Assembly (NCBI GenBank): GCA_012976225.1
Contig: JAAVVG010000027.1
Location: 186,001 to 250,000, forward strand
Origin: Golubevia sp. BC0850
Lineage: Eukaryota > Basidiomycota > Exobasidiomycetes > Golubeviales > Golubeviaceae
Length of the DNA: 64,000 nucleotides
Direction of reading: 5' to 3'
Position numbers and translations under genes: made by a program. Below, piece by piece: positions 44,488 through 55,139 of this stretch (positions are counted from its first letter, which is position 1; each line of letters opens with the position of its first letter). The notes under the pieces were generated by a model. That model saw only the letters and a list, made by a program, of their open reading frames with translations, was not told where the DNA came from and searched no databases.

Positions 44488-46411
44488 ATGAGCAAGTTCG
44501 CTTCTCTTGGATTCACGGGAAGTAGCAGCTCAATTCTATCTCGATCTGCATCTCGCTCAACGAGGCAGCAGCGAATGCCAATTCGAACTCTATCGACCTC
44601 AACGTCCACCTCAACTTCTTCATCCCATACATTATCTAATTATGCAGCAGGTGCAACAGCAACTCTACTCACTTTCGCTGGGTTGGGTTACCTATTCAAT
44701 CCGAATAAGGAAGAAATCAGCTTACAATCAGCTACTCAGATTCAGAAGGTTAGTAATTACTTCGGAGCCCTGCATTCTAGCTTCTTAGCTCTTCTGAAAG
44801 AGTCAAATTGGGACAGATTCCTAAGCGAGAATTCAGGATAGGGCAGAGTGGGAACGTAGAGGGAAGGATTGAGGCAAAGGTCACAGCGTCTTGAAGATCT
44901 GCTTCTAAGCAGTTACCCCTCCATCCTAGAGAGAGACAGAGGCAGACAGATTTCCGATTCTAAGTCCGTCTATTACTTTCCATGTCTCAGTGGAAGGGCG
45001 GAAGTTGACTCGCTTCTCTCCGACTCTTGCTTCTTCTAACATCCAACCCCGCATTCTTCCCTTCACTTAGAGAATTACTGATGATGAACCATCTCGCCCT
45101 TCTTTCCTACCCCCTACTCCGAATCAGTCGAATCTACCTAACATCAGTCATCTCAATCCATCCTCTCTAACCGACTCTTCCCTGCCCATGAGACAACGAA
45201 TGGAAATCTACATCAAACTTCTTCAACATTCAATCGTTTCAAAACTTTCCTTAGAAGAACCATCCCCTTCATCTGGAGGAGGTGAATTTTTCATAGACAG
45301 TTGGATTCGATCTCAAGGAGGAGAAGGTATTTCCTGCGTTCTCCAAAATGGTCAAACTTTCGACAAGGCAGGAGTTAACATTTCAATCGTTCATGGAAAT
45401 TTACCTGGAAATGCGATTAGACAAATGTCAGCAGACCATGATGGTTTGATGGGTAGAACTGGTTATAAGTTAGGGATCAAAGGAACAGTGAAGAGTGGAG
45501 ATGAAGATTCAGTTGAAAGTTTACCTTTCTATGCTGCAGGCCTGAGTTTAGTAGTTCATCCTAAAAACCCTTTCGTTCCAACAGTCCATTTCAATTATCG
45601 ATACTTTGAATTAAATCATCCTAAGACTTTAAATGATGGAAGTGAGAATCCTAAATACCTTCAGGCTTTAGAAGAAGCTAAAAAGAAAGGATTGAAAGAA
45701 CCTGAACCTATCACTTGGTGGTTTGGTGGTGGAACAGATTTAACTCCTATCTATTTGAATCTAAACGATGCAAGACATTTCCATCAAACTTTGAAGAACA
45801 GTGCAGATTTGAATGATTCAGCATTTTATCCAGCATGGAAAAGTTGGTGTGATTCTTATTTCTGGATCCCTCACAGAGCTGAATCTAGAGGAATCGGTGG
45901 AATCTTTTTCGATGATTTATTCATTCCTAAAAATCAGTTAGGAATCTCAGATGATGGTGAATTTTCAAAGAAATATGGTTCTTTCATTCCTTTATCAGAT
46001 GGAACCAAATCCTCAATTTTATCTTCAAATAGACCTCATACTCCAGAAACTCTTTTCAAAACCATTCAATCTATGGGTAATTCTTTCGTTCCAGCTTATC
46101 TTCCATTAGTTCAATCTCATAAGAATGATGTCTATAATCAGGAAAATCAGAGATGGCAGGAAATTAGAAGAGGTAGATATGTTGAATTCAATCTGGTTTA
46201 TGATAGAGGTACGAAATTCGGTTTACAAACTCCTGGTGCTAGAATTGAAAGTATTTTGATGAGCTTACCACTTAAAGCTAGATGGGAATATATGGAAAGG
46301 TTTAGTGGAGGTGGGGTTGATCCTTTAACTGGTCAGGGAAATAAGAAAGAAGGTGGGAAGGAAAGTGAATTGATGAAGGTTTTGAGGAAACCGGTGAATT
46401 GGGCTACTTGA
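44488..46411 (+). CDS. HEM13: Coproporphyrinogen III oxidase (oxygen-dependent)
   Basis: Two exons (44488-44748 and 45071-46411) encode 533 residues. Exon 2 carries the enzyme: GNLPGNAIRQMSADHDG, PFVPTVHFNYRYFEL, ITWWFGGGTDLTPIYLN, HRAESRGIGGIFFDDLF, RRGRYVEFNLVYDRGTKFGL and SLPLKARWEY. It converts coproporphyrinogen III to protoporphyrinogen IX by two oxidative decarboxylations in haem synthesis. Exon 1 encodes a targeting sequence: an Arg/Ser-rich amphipathic part (SILSRSASRSTRQQRM), a Ser/Thr linker, then a hydrophobic segment (YAAGATATLLTFAGLGYLF). This is a bipartite signal of the intermembrane-space type, as in animals; the budding-yeast enzyme lacks it. The 322-bp intron separates targeting from catalytic exon. 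Confidence 0.95.
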
Positions 46412-46880
46412 TGGAGAGTCTATGATGAGGAAGACCATATTCTAGAGGGTAAATAGCCTGGCGACTTTATGGGAAGAGAAGAGTGGATCGAGGAAGTCAG
46501 ATTGTCAGGCGGGAAACAATTGGGTCCAGAACCTCTTCTTGTCAATTCTTAACTTACACTGCAGATCTATAATCTATCGCGCGTGACGAGCCCTTATTCC
46601 ATCAACGTCTCCTCCTGCCCTTTTCTTGGATAACTCTTTCTTCGTCTCGACCAACTCCCATGATTCTTTGAGCTTGACTCCTTTTTCTCATTCGCAAGCC
46701 TTCTTTTGTTTGCGAGCCTCCGACTTCTTCCAATAAGGTGGATCCACCAAGTTTCAAATTCAAACAGAAAACGTTCATCATTAGAAAGACTTAAGATATA
46801 TTGAGGACTTATCGACTGCCTGGAATTAAACAAAAAGAGACCAACACTGACATTCACTCCACCCTCCAACCCACCATCCT
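46412..46880. other. Intergenic region, convergent 3' ends
   Basis: 470 bp between the coproporphyrinogen oxidase and homoserine acetyltransferase stop codons. The frames present (46594-46887) are chance. No gene supported. Confidence 0.45.
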
Positions 46881-49170
46881 CTACCATCTCGTGACGTCTT
46901 CCACCTCTCCGAAGACGCTCTCCTTCACTGGCATGGCCACTCCACCGGTCTTGATACCATTACTTGCATCGACCTTGCCCCAATCCTTCCAATCTTCCCA
47001 TCCAATTCCATCTCCTTCATAGATTCCACCCCCTTTTAAAACTTCTCTCAAGAAGGTTTGAACCATTCCATTGATTTGTTCAAACTCTAGCAAGAACCCA
47101 TCATGACCATCAGGAGAGACTACGTGATTGAGAATCGAACCTGGAATCAAATTGTGAATAAGGATTTGCTCTGGAGGCGCGAATAAACCATCCGATTCGA
47201 TTGAGATGATCAAGACTTTAGGTGGAGGTGGAAGTTTGCTGTGAAATCCTTCGGATGGACTTCCTAAAGAATTGAGAACTCTGGCTAAGGCACTTTCGTC
47301 TTCGTCTAGATCCAATTCCTCTTCTCTTTCTAGTATCTCTCTTCTTGTCTCTCCATGACCATCAGTTCCCCAATGAGCTCTGCCTCTTGCTACATCGTGA
47401 AAATCCATTTTCCTAGTGAGATGAATGTAACAATTTGCGTCGAACCTCTGAACGAATTTGTCCCCTTGATAACGTAAGTAAGATTGAGCGGAAAAGATCT
47501 TGGCTGGAGGTTGCTGAGATTGATGAGAAGTGGAAGAAGTTGAGGATAGAGAAGTGACCGAATTAGAGAGGTCGACCTTCTCCAAAGCAGGACCTAGAGC
47601 ATCGATCATTTCAACCGCTCCAGGAGAGACTGGAGGAGTCGTTCCTGTAGGTCTGATAAGGTTTCCAGTCTCAGCTCCCGTAGCTTCTCCCTCGCCTCTG
47701 TTCTGCTCCACTGCGGTTCCGGAGAAGTGGCTGCCATTACTCGTGTAAATTCCGTTCTTCGAGATTGGTCCTCCTGGAGTGAGCTGAGGTACCGGACTTC
47801 TGTTCCCTTCGTTGTGAGCTTCAGCAGCAGAGGCTCTTCTACCATCATGAGAGTCTCCATTTGTTTGAACTTGATCTTGAGAATGAGATCCATTGACCTG
47901 TTCCTTCTTGACACCTCCTTTCTTCGATTTTCCGGTCCTTCTTCCAAATCGACTTTCGAAGCTGTCTCTACTTCTGTAAGTCAGCAATGCCGCCATTCTA
48001 GCAGCAGCTAATCCACCTCTGGGAGGCTCCTTTGGATCGTAATACCCATGACTGAAAGAAGGATCCGAATAGATTGATTGACGTTGAGCTTCGGCCCAAG
48101 AGATTCCCCAGGCTGAATGTCTTGCGCAGGTGGCTATCGGTACTATCGCTTTGATGTAAGGTTTCTGCTGCTGTTCATTTGAGGAGCTGGAAGAGCTCGA
48201 CTCAGAGGAAGAGGAGGGGAATCTGACTGGGAAGAGTAGTGGCCACTCGAGAACTGCCATCCCTCCCATGGAGCCTCCTACGACCGCAGCAATCTGTTCA
48301 ACCCCTAGATGATCTAAAAGAACTTTCTGGATTCTGTGTCGGTGAAGAGAAGAGAAGGGGAGAGTAGAGAAGGAGTGGCGGGAAGGGTGTCGAGTCAATT
48401 TAGCAGAGAATTCAACTCTCATCTGTAGCTCTTTTGATTCGAGAAGAAGAGGCTCATATGACAGCAAGAAGGACTCGTAGACTCTATGTCGAATGGACCA
48501 CCTTGCAGATGGGTCCTGCTCAAGGTCCTCAATTGGATAGACGGAGATAGCTCAAGGTCCTCAATTGGATAGACGGAGATAAGATAGAAGCAAGAGCTTC
48601 ACTTGGAGTCATCCTTCAGCCTCCCCTTCCTACAAATCAGGAATGCCCTCAGCCGCTAGAGAAGTGAATGACTCACCTGACATCATCTCTGACTATTGTC
48701 TGAGGGAATTCAGGTCCCCACCAACCTTTGCCATCCCAATCTTGATTTGCTTCTCCCAGCATCTCTCCACCCTTCCTTGTACAAGGACCAGCGCTACCGT
48801 AAGGACTTCCGAGTACATTGGCGCATACGATGAAGAACCTTGTAGGATCGAACAATTTTCCATTACCTAGTAGAGGTCCCCACCAATCCTCTACATCGGC
48901 ACTTCCAGTTAGAGCGTGAGAAACCAAGAGAGCATTGTCCTTGGATTTTGGATTGAGTTTCCCCCAAGTCTTGTAAGCTAGAGGAACGTTTGTAAGAACT
49001 TGTCCGGATGATAGAGTGAAGGTTGGTAACAGGAGATAAGATTGACCTGAAGCTAGTAGAGAGGATTGAGGCGAGGTTGGACCAGTTATAGAAATTGAAG
49101 TGGAAGAAGTTGAGTCGATACTACAACTGCTGCTGCTGTGTCCATTGGTTCCACTGAGATGCTTCGTCAT
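46881..49170 (-). CDS. MET2: Homoserine O-acetyltransferase
   Basis: Exons 49170-48677 and 48333-46881 encode 648 residues. Family text includes LPTFTLSSGQVLTNVPLAYKT, NALLVSHALTGSADVEDWWG, ANVLGSPYGSAGPC, the nucleophile elbow VVGGSMGGM (Ser), IPIATCARHSAWGISWAEAQ, RMAALLTYRS, the Asp in ISIESDGLFAPPEQ, and the catalytic His in SPDGHDGFLLE. It acetylates homoserine with acetyl-CoA, the committed step toward methionine in fungi. The protein is longer than most homologs because of a roughly 120-residue low-complexity insertion (about 47960-47560, Ser/Thr/Gly/Asn-rich) between the cap region and the last third. The 343-bp intron contains a perfect 32-bp tandem duplication. Confidence 0.93.
48518..48581 (+). 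repeat. Perfect 32-bp tandem duplication in the MET2 intron
   Basis: Two identical adjacent units (48518-48549 and 48550-48581), each beginning GCTCAAGGTCCTC, lie mid-intron. Perfect identity suggests a recent duplication. They do not overlap the splice sites. Confidence 0.9.
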
Positions 49171-49868
49171 CTTGATGGAAGGAATTTCAAACTATGATCC
49201 CAAATCAATAGAAGTTATGAGTGGTCTGGTGGTTTGGAAGAGGAGAGAAGAACGTTCTAACTGCTATCTCCAACTTGAAATTGGAAAAGCTCGCCAGACC
49301 GGTACACGATGTCATCATTTTCCCTCAATACCATCTGAACGAGGAATGATTGCTGTTTTCCTGAATAATGGTACATGCTACAAATTGAGAGAGATCCGAA
49401 TCGAACCAACCAACCTAAAAAGACGGAAGAGAGAGGCGAGGGAATATAGATGAGGAGAACAGTTTTTTTTTTTTTTTTTAACCGAGAAGAGCACTGAACT
49501 CAAAGAGTGGGCGTGATTTAAATGAAAAGGCGAGATTGGAATTGGGTCTTTTAGATGAGATAGATTTCGAACTTGAAGAAGCTGAAACGAACTGAATGGG
49601 GAGGAAACGAGGGGGCGGAGAGGGAGAGAAGGAAGGGAAGGGTTGAAGAAGCGTTCCGATGAGAGAATGAGGTATGAAATAACAAGGCTAGAGTTGAGGG
49701 AGGCTATGGAATTTATTCCGTTGATGTCGGTGTTTGAGATTGACCGACTTTGAGGAAACCTCCGAAAGCAGAGACGGGGATTTGATCCGATGAGGGTATC
49801 TTCGAGTTGGGGGAAGAGGGATTTGACAAGTTGAAGGGAGAGAAAAAAGCTAGAAGACCGCTTGAACA
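49171..49868. other. Region between MET2 start and receptor stop
   Basis: About 700 bp: the MET2 promoter and the receptor's 3' UTR. A poly(T) run occupies 49463-49479. The minus-strand open frame across 49378-50127 has no conserved text beyond the receptor's last exon and is treated as UTR/shadow. Confidence 0.45.
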
Positions 49869-52800
49869 TCAATGATGAAGTGGTGATGATCCAGAAAAGA
49901 GTCTTGTGATTCGTTCCTTGGACCAGACGTAAATTCTGACATGCCACGTCTCTTTGTAGGCCTCTCCTAGAGCTTTTCTTCTTCTTCTCTTTAGCCGCTG
50001 TCGGAAATCTGCAGGGCTCAAAAGGCAGGGTGAAACAGATGGAGGTCAGAACCCTGGAGACGAACGTTTGCTTTCTTTTTCTTGCTTTACTACTCACGAC
50101 GTTCGATGAATTGGAAAATGATAGCATCTAAAGCTCCTTGAGCGAAGATGAACCATCGAGCTACTGAATGCAAGGCATCGTCCTGGTGGTTCGTCGAAGT
50201 TTTCCTGGAAGCCAGATCATCGATAATTCTGATGATAGACACAGAAAACAGTAGACAGTAGGCGGCTGGATAGAGCAGCATCAGAAGACTCGCTTGTCTG
50301 TTCAAAGTAGAACCCAGACTTTCCACTCCATGAGGATCGTCCGAGCCATAAGAACTCGTTCCGTAAGTTCCAGCTTGATTACTAGCAGTGATTGCACTTC
50401 TCTGAGTTTGAGTTTGAGCTCCCTGAGATTGAGTCTGAAGGTTGCTTCCTCGATGATGTCTCGATTGCGATCTTGTGGGCGGATTTGCACTGAGGGCGAA
50501 AGTCGTAGCGCTACCTCTTCTACTCCCGTCAACGATGACAGGAGGAGAGTACCTTTCGGTGCCGAGCTTGCTTTCGTCGATGTCTACGTCCACTCCACCT
50601 TCTCCAATCTTTGAGCCCCAGACGAAGTCATCTCCCAAACCTCTTTCGAAGTCATGATCCGCTTCCGAGAGATTGGAAGGTTTCAAAGTCAATGAAATGA
50701 CTTCATTCTCTCCCTCGAGTAATTGAGGATCTTCTTTGGATAGCGTAGCTCCGACGCTAGCAGGTAGGCCAGGGTTGGTTGGATTGACCTCTGTCGAACT
50801 CTTCTGAGATTCCACAAGCCTCCTCAAAGAGATTTCAGAAGTAGCGTTGTTGAGATTGGAAGTCTTGCCTGAAGCACTAGGTCTCCTGCTTCCACCAGCG
50901 CTCGCCATGTATCCGTCCTTCGAAGCTGGACGAGAGAGTGTCTTGAAGTGTTTCTTCCTCGGAGATGTGTTTGTCAAGAAGTGATTGAGGTGCTCTTGAG
51001 GAGGACTAGTCATGTTGAAGTCTCTCGTATCGGTTCTTGGGCTCATCGCCAGAGAGGTGTGTCTCCGAGTAGTGGTCATTTGAGAAGGGGAGGAGGGGCT
51101 AGAGGGTGCGACCCCATCTTCTCCGCCTCGTAGTTCCAACTCTTGAGCAGGAAACCTTTTCCCATCTTCGTCCTCTTCGTCTTCGAGACCTAATCGCACT
51201 GGATCGACAGCGTCGAACCAATCTATCGGTCCTCTCCAGGTCCTTCCACTTCCTGTCGTCATCGATCCGTTTCCGCTAGTGTTGAGAATTCCACCTTCGC
51301 TGGCACCTTCTCTTTTCACCTGAGATTCACTGAAGATCCTAGGGTGAGCGGTAGCAGGTCCTCGCGAAGAAGAGAGCCTGGCAGAGGATTTCCTACCTGG
51401 GGAGCCCGGAGCAGAATCGGAGCCTCCTCGTCCTATCCTTTCGATGGGAGAAGCGAATGAGGTGGTAGGTCCAGAGGTAGCTCCTCCACTGACAGTATGA
51501 GGTCTCTTGATCTTGAGCGGAACTGGGAACTTGCCCCGCCTGGAAGAAATCTGCTGAGACCCTGAAGTCACTTCTGAGTTTCCTTCTCCGAAAGAAATGT
51601 AGGTTCCATCAGCTGTGCTCAGCCTCGATGTGGTTCTCTTTGCCTGAACAGAAAGAGAATGAGATCTTCCTGTTCCACTTCCACTTGCGTTGCCACCGCT
51701 TCGGTCGTGAGCCTTGACGAGGTCTGAGCTGGCGGGGGAGTCGCTGGATCGACGATGCTTCGAATCGGGCTCGTGAGGAGAGATCTCATCGTCATGCTTG
51801 AGATTCGGAAATTCGTGCATCTCCATATCCTTCTGCGTACCATCTGAAGCAGAGATCCTTGCGAAAGGCTGAGTGAAGAGGGGCTTCAATCCGCTGTAGG
51901 GCTTCCTGGCAGAGCTTCTCTGACCTGCAGCCAAAGACTCATCCTCGGTTCCAATCCTGATCTTGGTGTCTTGGCTATCCCAATGCTCCTCTGTATCGCT
52001 CACTGTCCGGCTATGGAAGCTATGGCCAGATCTCCACTGCACCAAGCTGGGAGGCATGGTCGAAGATGGGTCGTCCATTTCCATCCCTGGATGAGAAGCC
52101 ATCGTCACAGCTGTGATGGGAGGGTGTAAAGCTTGGTCTTGATCTGAAAGCGGATGAGTTCGAGGTTGGCAGATACAAGAGCAATCGCTCTGCGAATCGT
52201 GACTGGAAGGAGGTTGGTTCGAAAACGTGTTGAGAAGTTTGTACGGTAGAGCTTTGACAGTTGAGAAGGAAGATTTCCGCCTTCCTTTAGCTGCTGCTAC
52301 TGCCGCTGCAGTTCCTGAGTCAACGCAGTTGAAACATCCACAGCCGCAGGCTCTAGCGACGACTGATCTTGAACGACTCTGAGCTCGTCTCTGAACCAAA
52401 GTAGAATCTCCGTCTTCAAGCGGTGGCAGTTCGTCGACCTTTGCCATCGATTGGAGGTTGCCATTCAGATCTTCCTTCTGGTCGTCTAGAGTTCCGCCCT
52501 GTTTGGAGTGAGATCCTTGACTGTACGGGCTGTCGTGAGAGGTCCCACTGCCGCCTCCTCTGCCGCCGTTCCCTGCGGTTGCTGTCTTGCTCGTGACTGC
52601 AGAGAATAGGTTCGTCCGCCGTAAGAAGAAGAACAGATGGGTGTAGAGGATGATGATGACCACCACCACTATTCCTCTTGGTACGAATTGAATCAGCGGC
52701 GAGAAGAGGTTGTTTCCGAAAGGAGTGAAAGAGCAGTATCCTCCAACGTTCGTGAATCCGACGAAGGCGAATGCCACGCCGTTGACGATGAGAGCGAAGA

Positions 52801-54025
52801 TCCAGAACAGAGGCCACAGAAGCGGAAGTCTTCTCTCTGTTGTCAGAGTGAAGGTGGACTGAGATGAGATCGAGAGAAGGAAGCAATGGAAAAGGTCAGA
52901 TGAATCGAACTAATGGAGTTCTTTAGGGAGCCCCAGCCAAAATCTGGAAGAGGTCTAAAAAGAGCTTCTTACTCACTAGAGGATGGACTAATAGCATGTA
53001 AGTGACCAGAGCAATTCTGAAGAGGAGGGAAAGGCAGAAAAGAGAGGTTTCTATTTGAGTTGCTCTTGAGCCTTCTAGGATGTTCCCTGGACTCACCCTA
53101 GATTCCAAAGATGCTGAGTGAAAATAGAAGAAGCCAAACTATATCCCAAGAAGTTGCAGAAATGGACAGAGCTCGAGAGATCACCACCATCGATGAGAAA
53201 TGAGGAGGAGGCAACGATGATCAAGCTGAATCGAGAAGGGAAAGGGCAGTCAATCAGTCAATCAGTCGATTGCTTTTGCACAAAGGAAGCAGCCTCAGTG
53301 AGAATCAGCAGAGAAGGTAACTCAAGTGACGAGACTTGACCAGAGACAAGCCAGGAATGCTTGCGAGTGAAGGTGACCTTCTCTATCTCTTCCCCTCTAC
53401 TCCTGCTATGAATCACATCTCTGTTGAGCTTTGGTGAAGATTCCCACTCTGCTGAAAGTATGTAGTCATCCGCATGCCCATCAAGTCCCACCCATCGGTA
53501 AAGTCCTTCCTCCCTTGCTGCAGACCCTGGACTCTGTTCATGGAAATCATCATAGTGAACTCACCTGGCCACCAAATCACTCGTAGCCAACCCAACAATC
53601 AAAGCATGCCTCAGTTTCCTTCCACGCTTGTTGACGATGAAAGGATAGATGATGGTCAAAGCACCTATGATCGACAAGATGCAGATCGTTAGATCCACAA
53701 TGTTTCCAACCCTTCCAACTGAACCTGCTTGGACTTGCTCGGCAGCTGTATCGTTGCCCTGCCTTTTGAACACATCTGGAATGGTTGATTTTGAGTCTAG
53801 AAGTTGAAGAGGTGTGATTGGGAGATTGGCTGAGATGGCAGGGGATTGATCTTGATTGATGGAGGAAGATGGTATCGAATTCTGCTCAAATCCTCCTCTT
53901 GTTATGGAGCTTGCATGAGCATATGTTGAATTGAAAAGGAGTAGAGAAAGCTTTAAGAGGAAGGGAGTAGTGATAGCAGCAGAAGAAGAGTTCCTCCTTC
54001 TGTGAATGCTGAATCGCACCACCAT
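49869..54025 (-). CDS. Seven-transmembrane (Git3/cAMP-receptor-like) G-protein-coupled receptor with giant third cytoplasmic loop
   Basis: Exons 54025-53565, 53225-53097, 53016-52977, 52858-50098 and 50008-49869 join in phase into about 1,176 residues. Seven hydrophobic helices can be placed: IVDLTICILSIIGALTIIYP; HALIVGLATSDLVASLIIVA; FLGYSLASSIFTQHLW with IALVTYMLLVHPL; LWPLFWIFALIVNGVAF; RGIVVVVIIILYTHLFFF; MLLYPAAYCLLFSVSIIRII; RWFIFAQGALDAIIFQF. An N-terminal extension of about 110 residues precedes TM1, which is exon 1. Between TM5 and TM6 lies a cytoplasmic loop of about 700 residues, Ser/Gly/Arg-rich. The last exon gives a basic juxtamembrane tail (RHFRQRLKRRRRKALGEA). Fungal receptors of this type sense nutrients through G-alpha/cAMP; the ligand is unknown. 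Confidence 0.83.
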
Positions 54026-55139
54026 CTCTCTGCTCTCCTTGGATGGATTTGACTCCTCTTGGAGGAGAGGGTAGGAATTGAACCTCTACTAGACTTGAAG
54101 AAGGTTAAGGGAATAGACTGCAATTATCCGAGAGGGTATGAAGGTGGCGGTAGCTTGGAAATTCAGTTGTTGCAAGTTTGACTCTTCGCTACGTCGCTGA
54201 TGGAAGCTTGAAGGGTATCGGTCCTGATTGAATTGTTGAAGGGAGCGAGAGAATGGAAAGGAGAGGAAGATATAGTTCTGACCCAAAAGCAACGCAGGAT
54301 TAAGTTGAAGGGAAAACAGAAAGAGGAAAGAGTGGAGTGGTAGGAAAACAAGGAGGGTGGGACCTCGAATGAAAGATGGTTGGGAAAAATGAAAGACTGC
54401 GTGGTTGACTTCCAAATTCAAACTCATTCTCTCTTTCTCTACATATTTTTTCCCCTTTCTCTTTCTTGGTTCAGAAACCCAAAACAAAGGATCAGGGATT
54501 TGATGCATTGATGAATGAGGCAATCAGTTAGAAGACATCTTTCTGGACAAAGAGCTCGCCTCGACCAATCTCTCTCGATCCAGCCACCTTTGTTTCTCTA
54601 CCCCTCCTCTCCAAAGCTCCAACGCTTCAAGTCTTCACTCCCCGGGCCCACAGTACATATGTAGGGTGAAGGAAACTCTAACACTTGCTTGCAGACTTCG
54701 ACCGAGTCTATCATTTCTCTCCCCTTCTCCCTTCACGGATAGACCTCGGCCTTTAGTGATCATCCCTTGTTCTCAATTTCAACTCAGCCCGCCCTTATTA
54801 AGATCAACCAGCAGGCGGGGAATTGTTTTCGAACTTTAAATGCTTTCGATACGGTAAATGCATCCGCGGAAGGGAAGGAGAGAAGGATCGTCACAAGGTT
54901 GAGATCTTGAGAGGTAATCCTTCTCGAGGCAAAGTTGGATCAGAGAACGAGATGAACATCCTGATCTCGAGATTTATGTTACCAGACTAGAGAAAGTTAA
55001 GTAGTACATGATGACGAAGCCTCTAGAAAGAAAGAAAAACGAGCAAAAAGGAAGGGACAGGAGATAAAAGGAGCGTGTTGGGATTCGGGACTTCAAGGGA
55101 CCATTCCTTTTTGTTCTTGGTTATGTAGTTCGTATTCGG
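54026..55139. other. Intergenic region, receptor promoter and formin 3' UTR
   Basis: 1.1 kb without supported genes. The minus-strand frame 54089-54523 is chance. A GGTTCAATTCC string near 54075 (minus) resembles a tRNA B box but no acceptor stem pairs. Confidence 0.45.

Noticed and set aside
49378-50127. Long minus-strand open frame at the 3' end of the receptor gene
   Set aside because: Its text is low-complexity and not conserved; the receptor's last exon in another frame (50008-49869) fits splice phase and gives a plausible basic tail.
54060-54140. GGTTCAATTCC-like string on the minus strand suggesting a tRNA
   Set aside because: Acceptor and anticodon stems cannot be formed.
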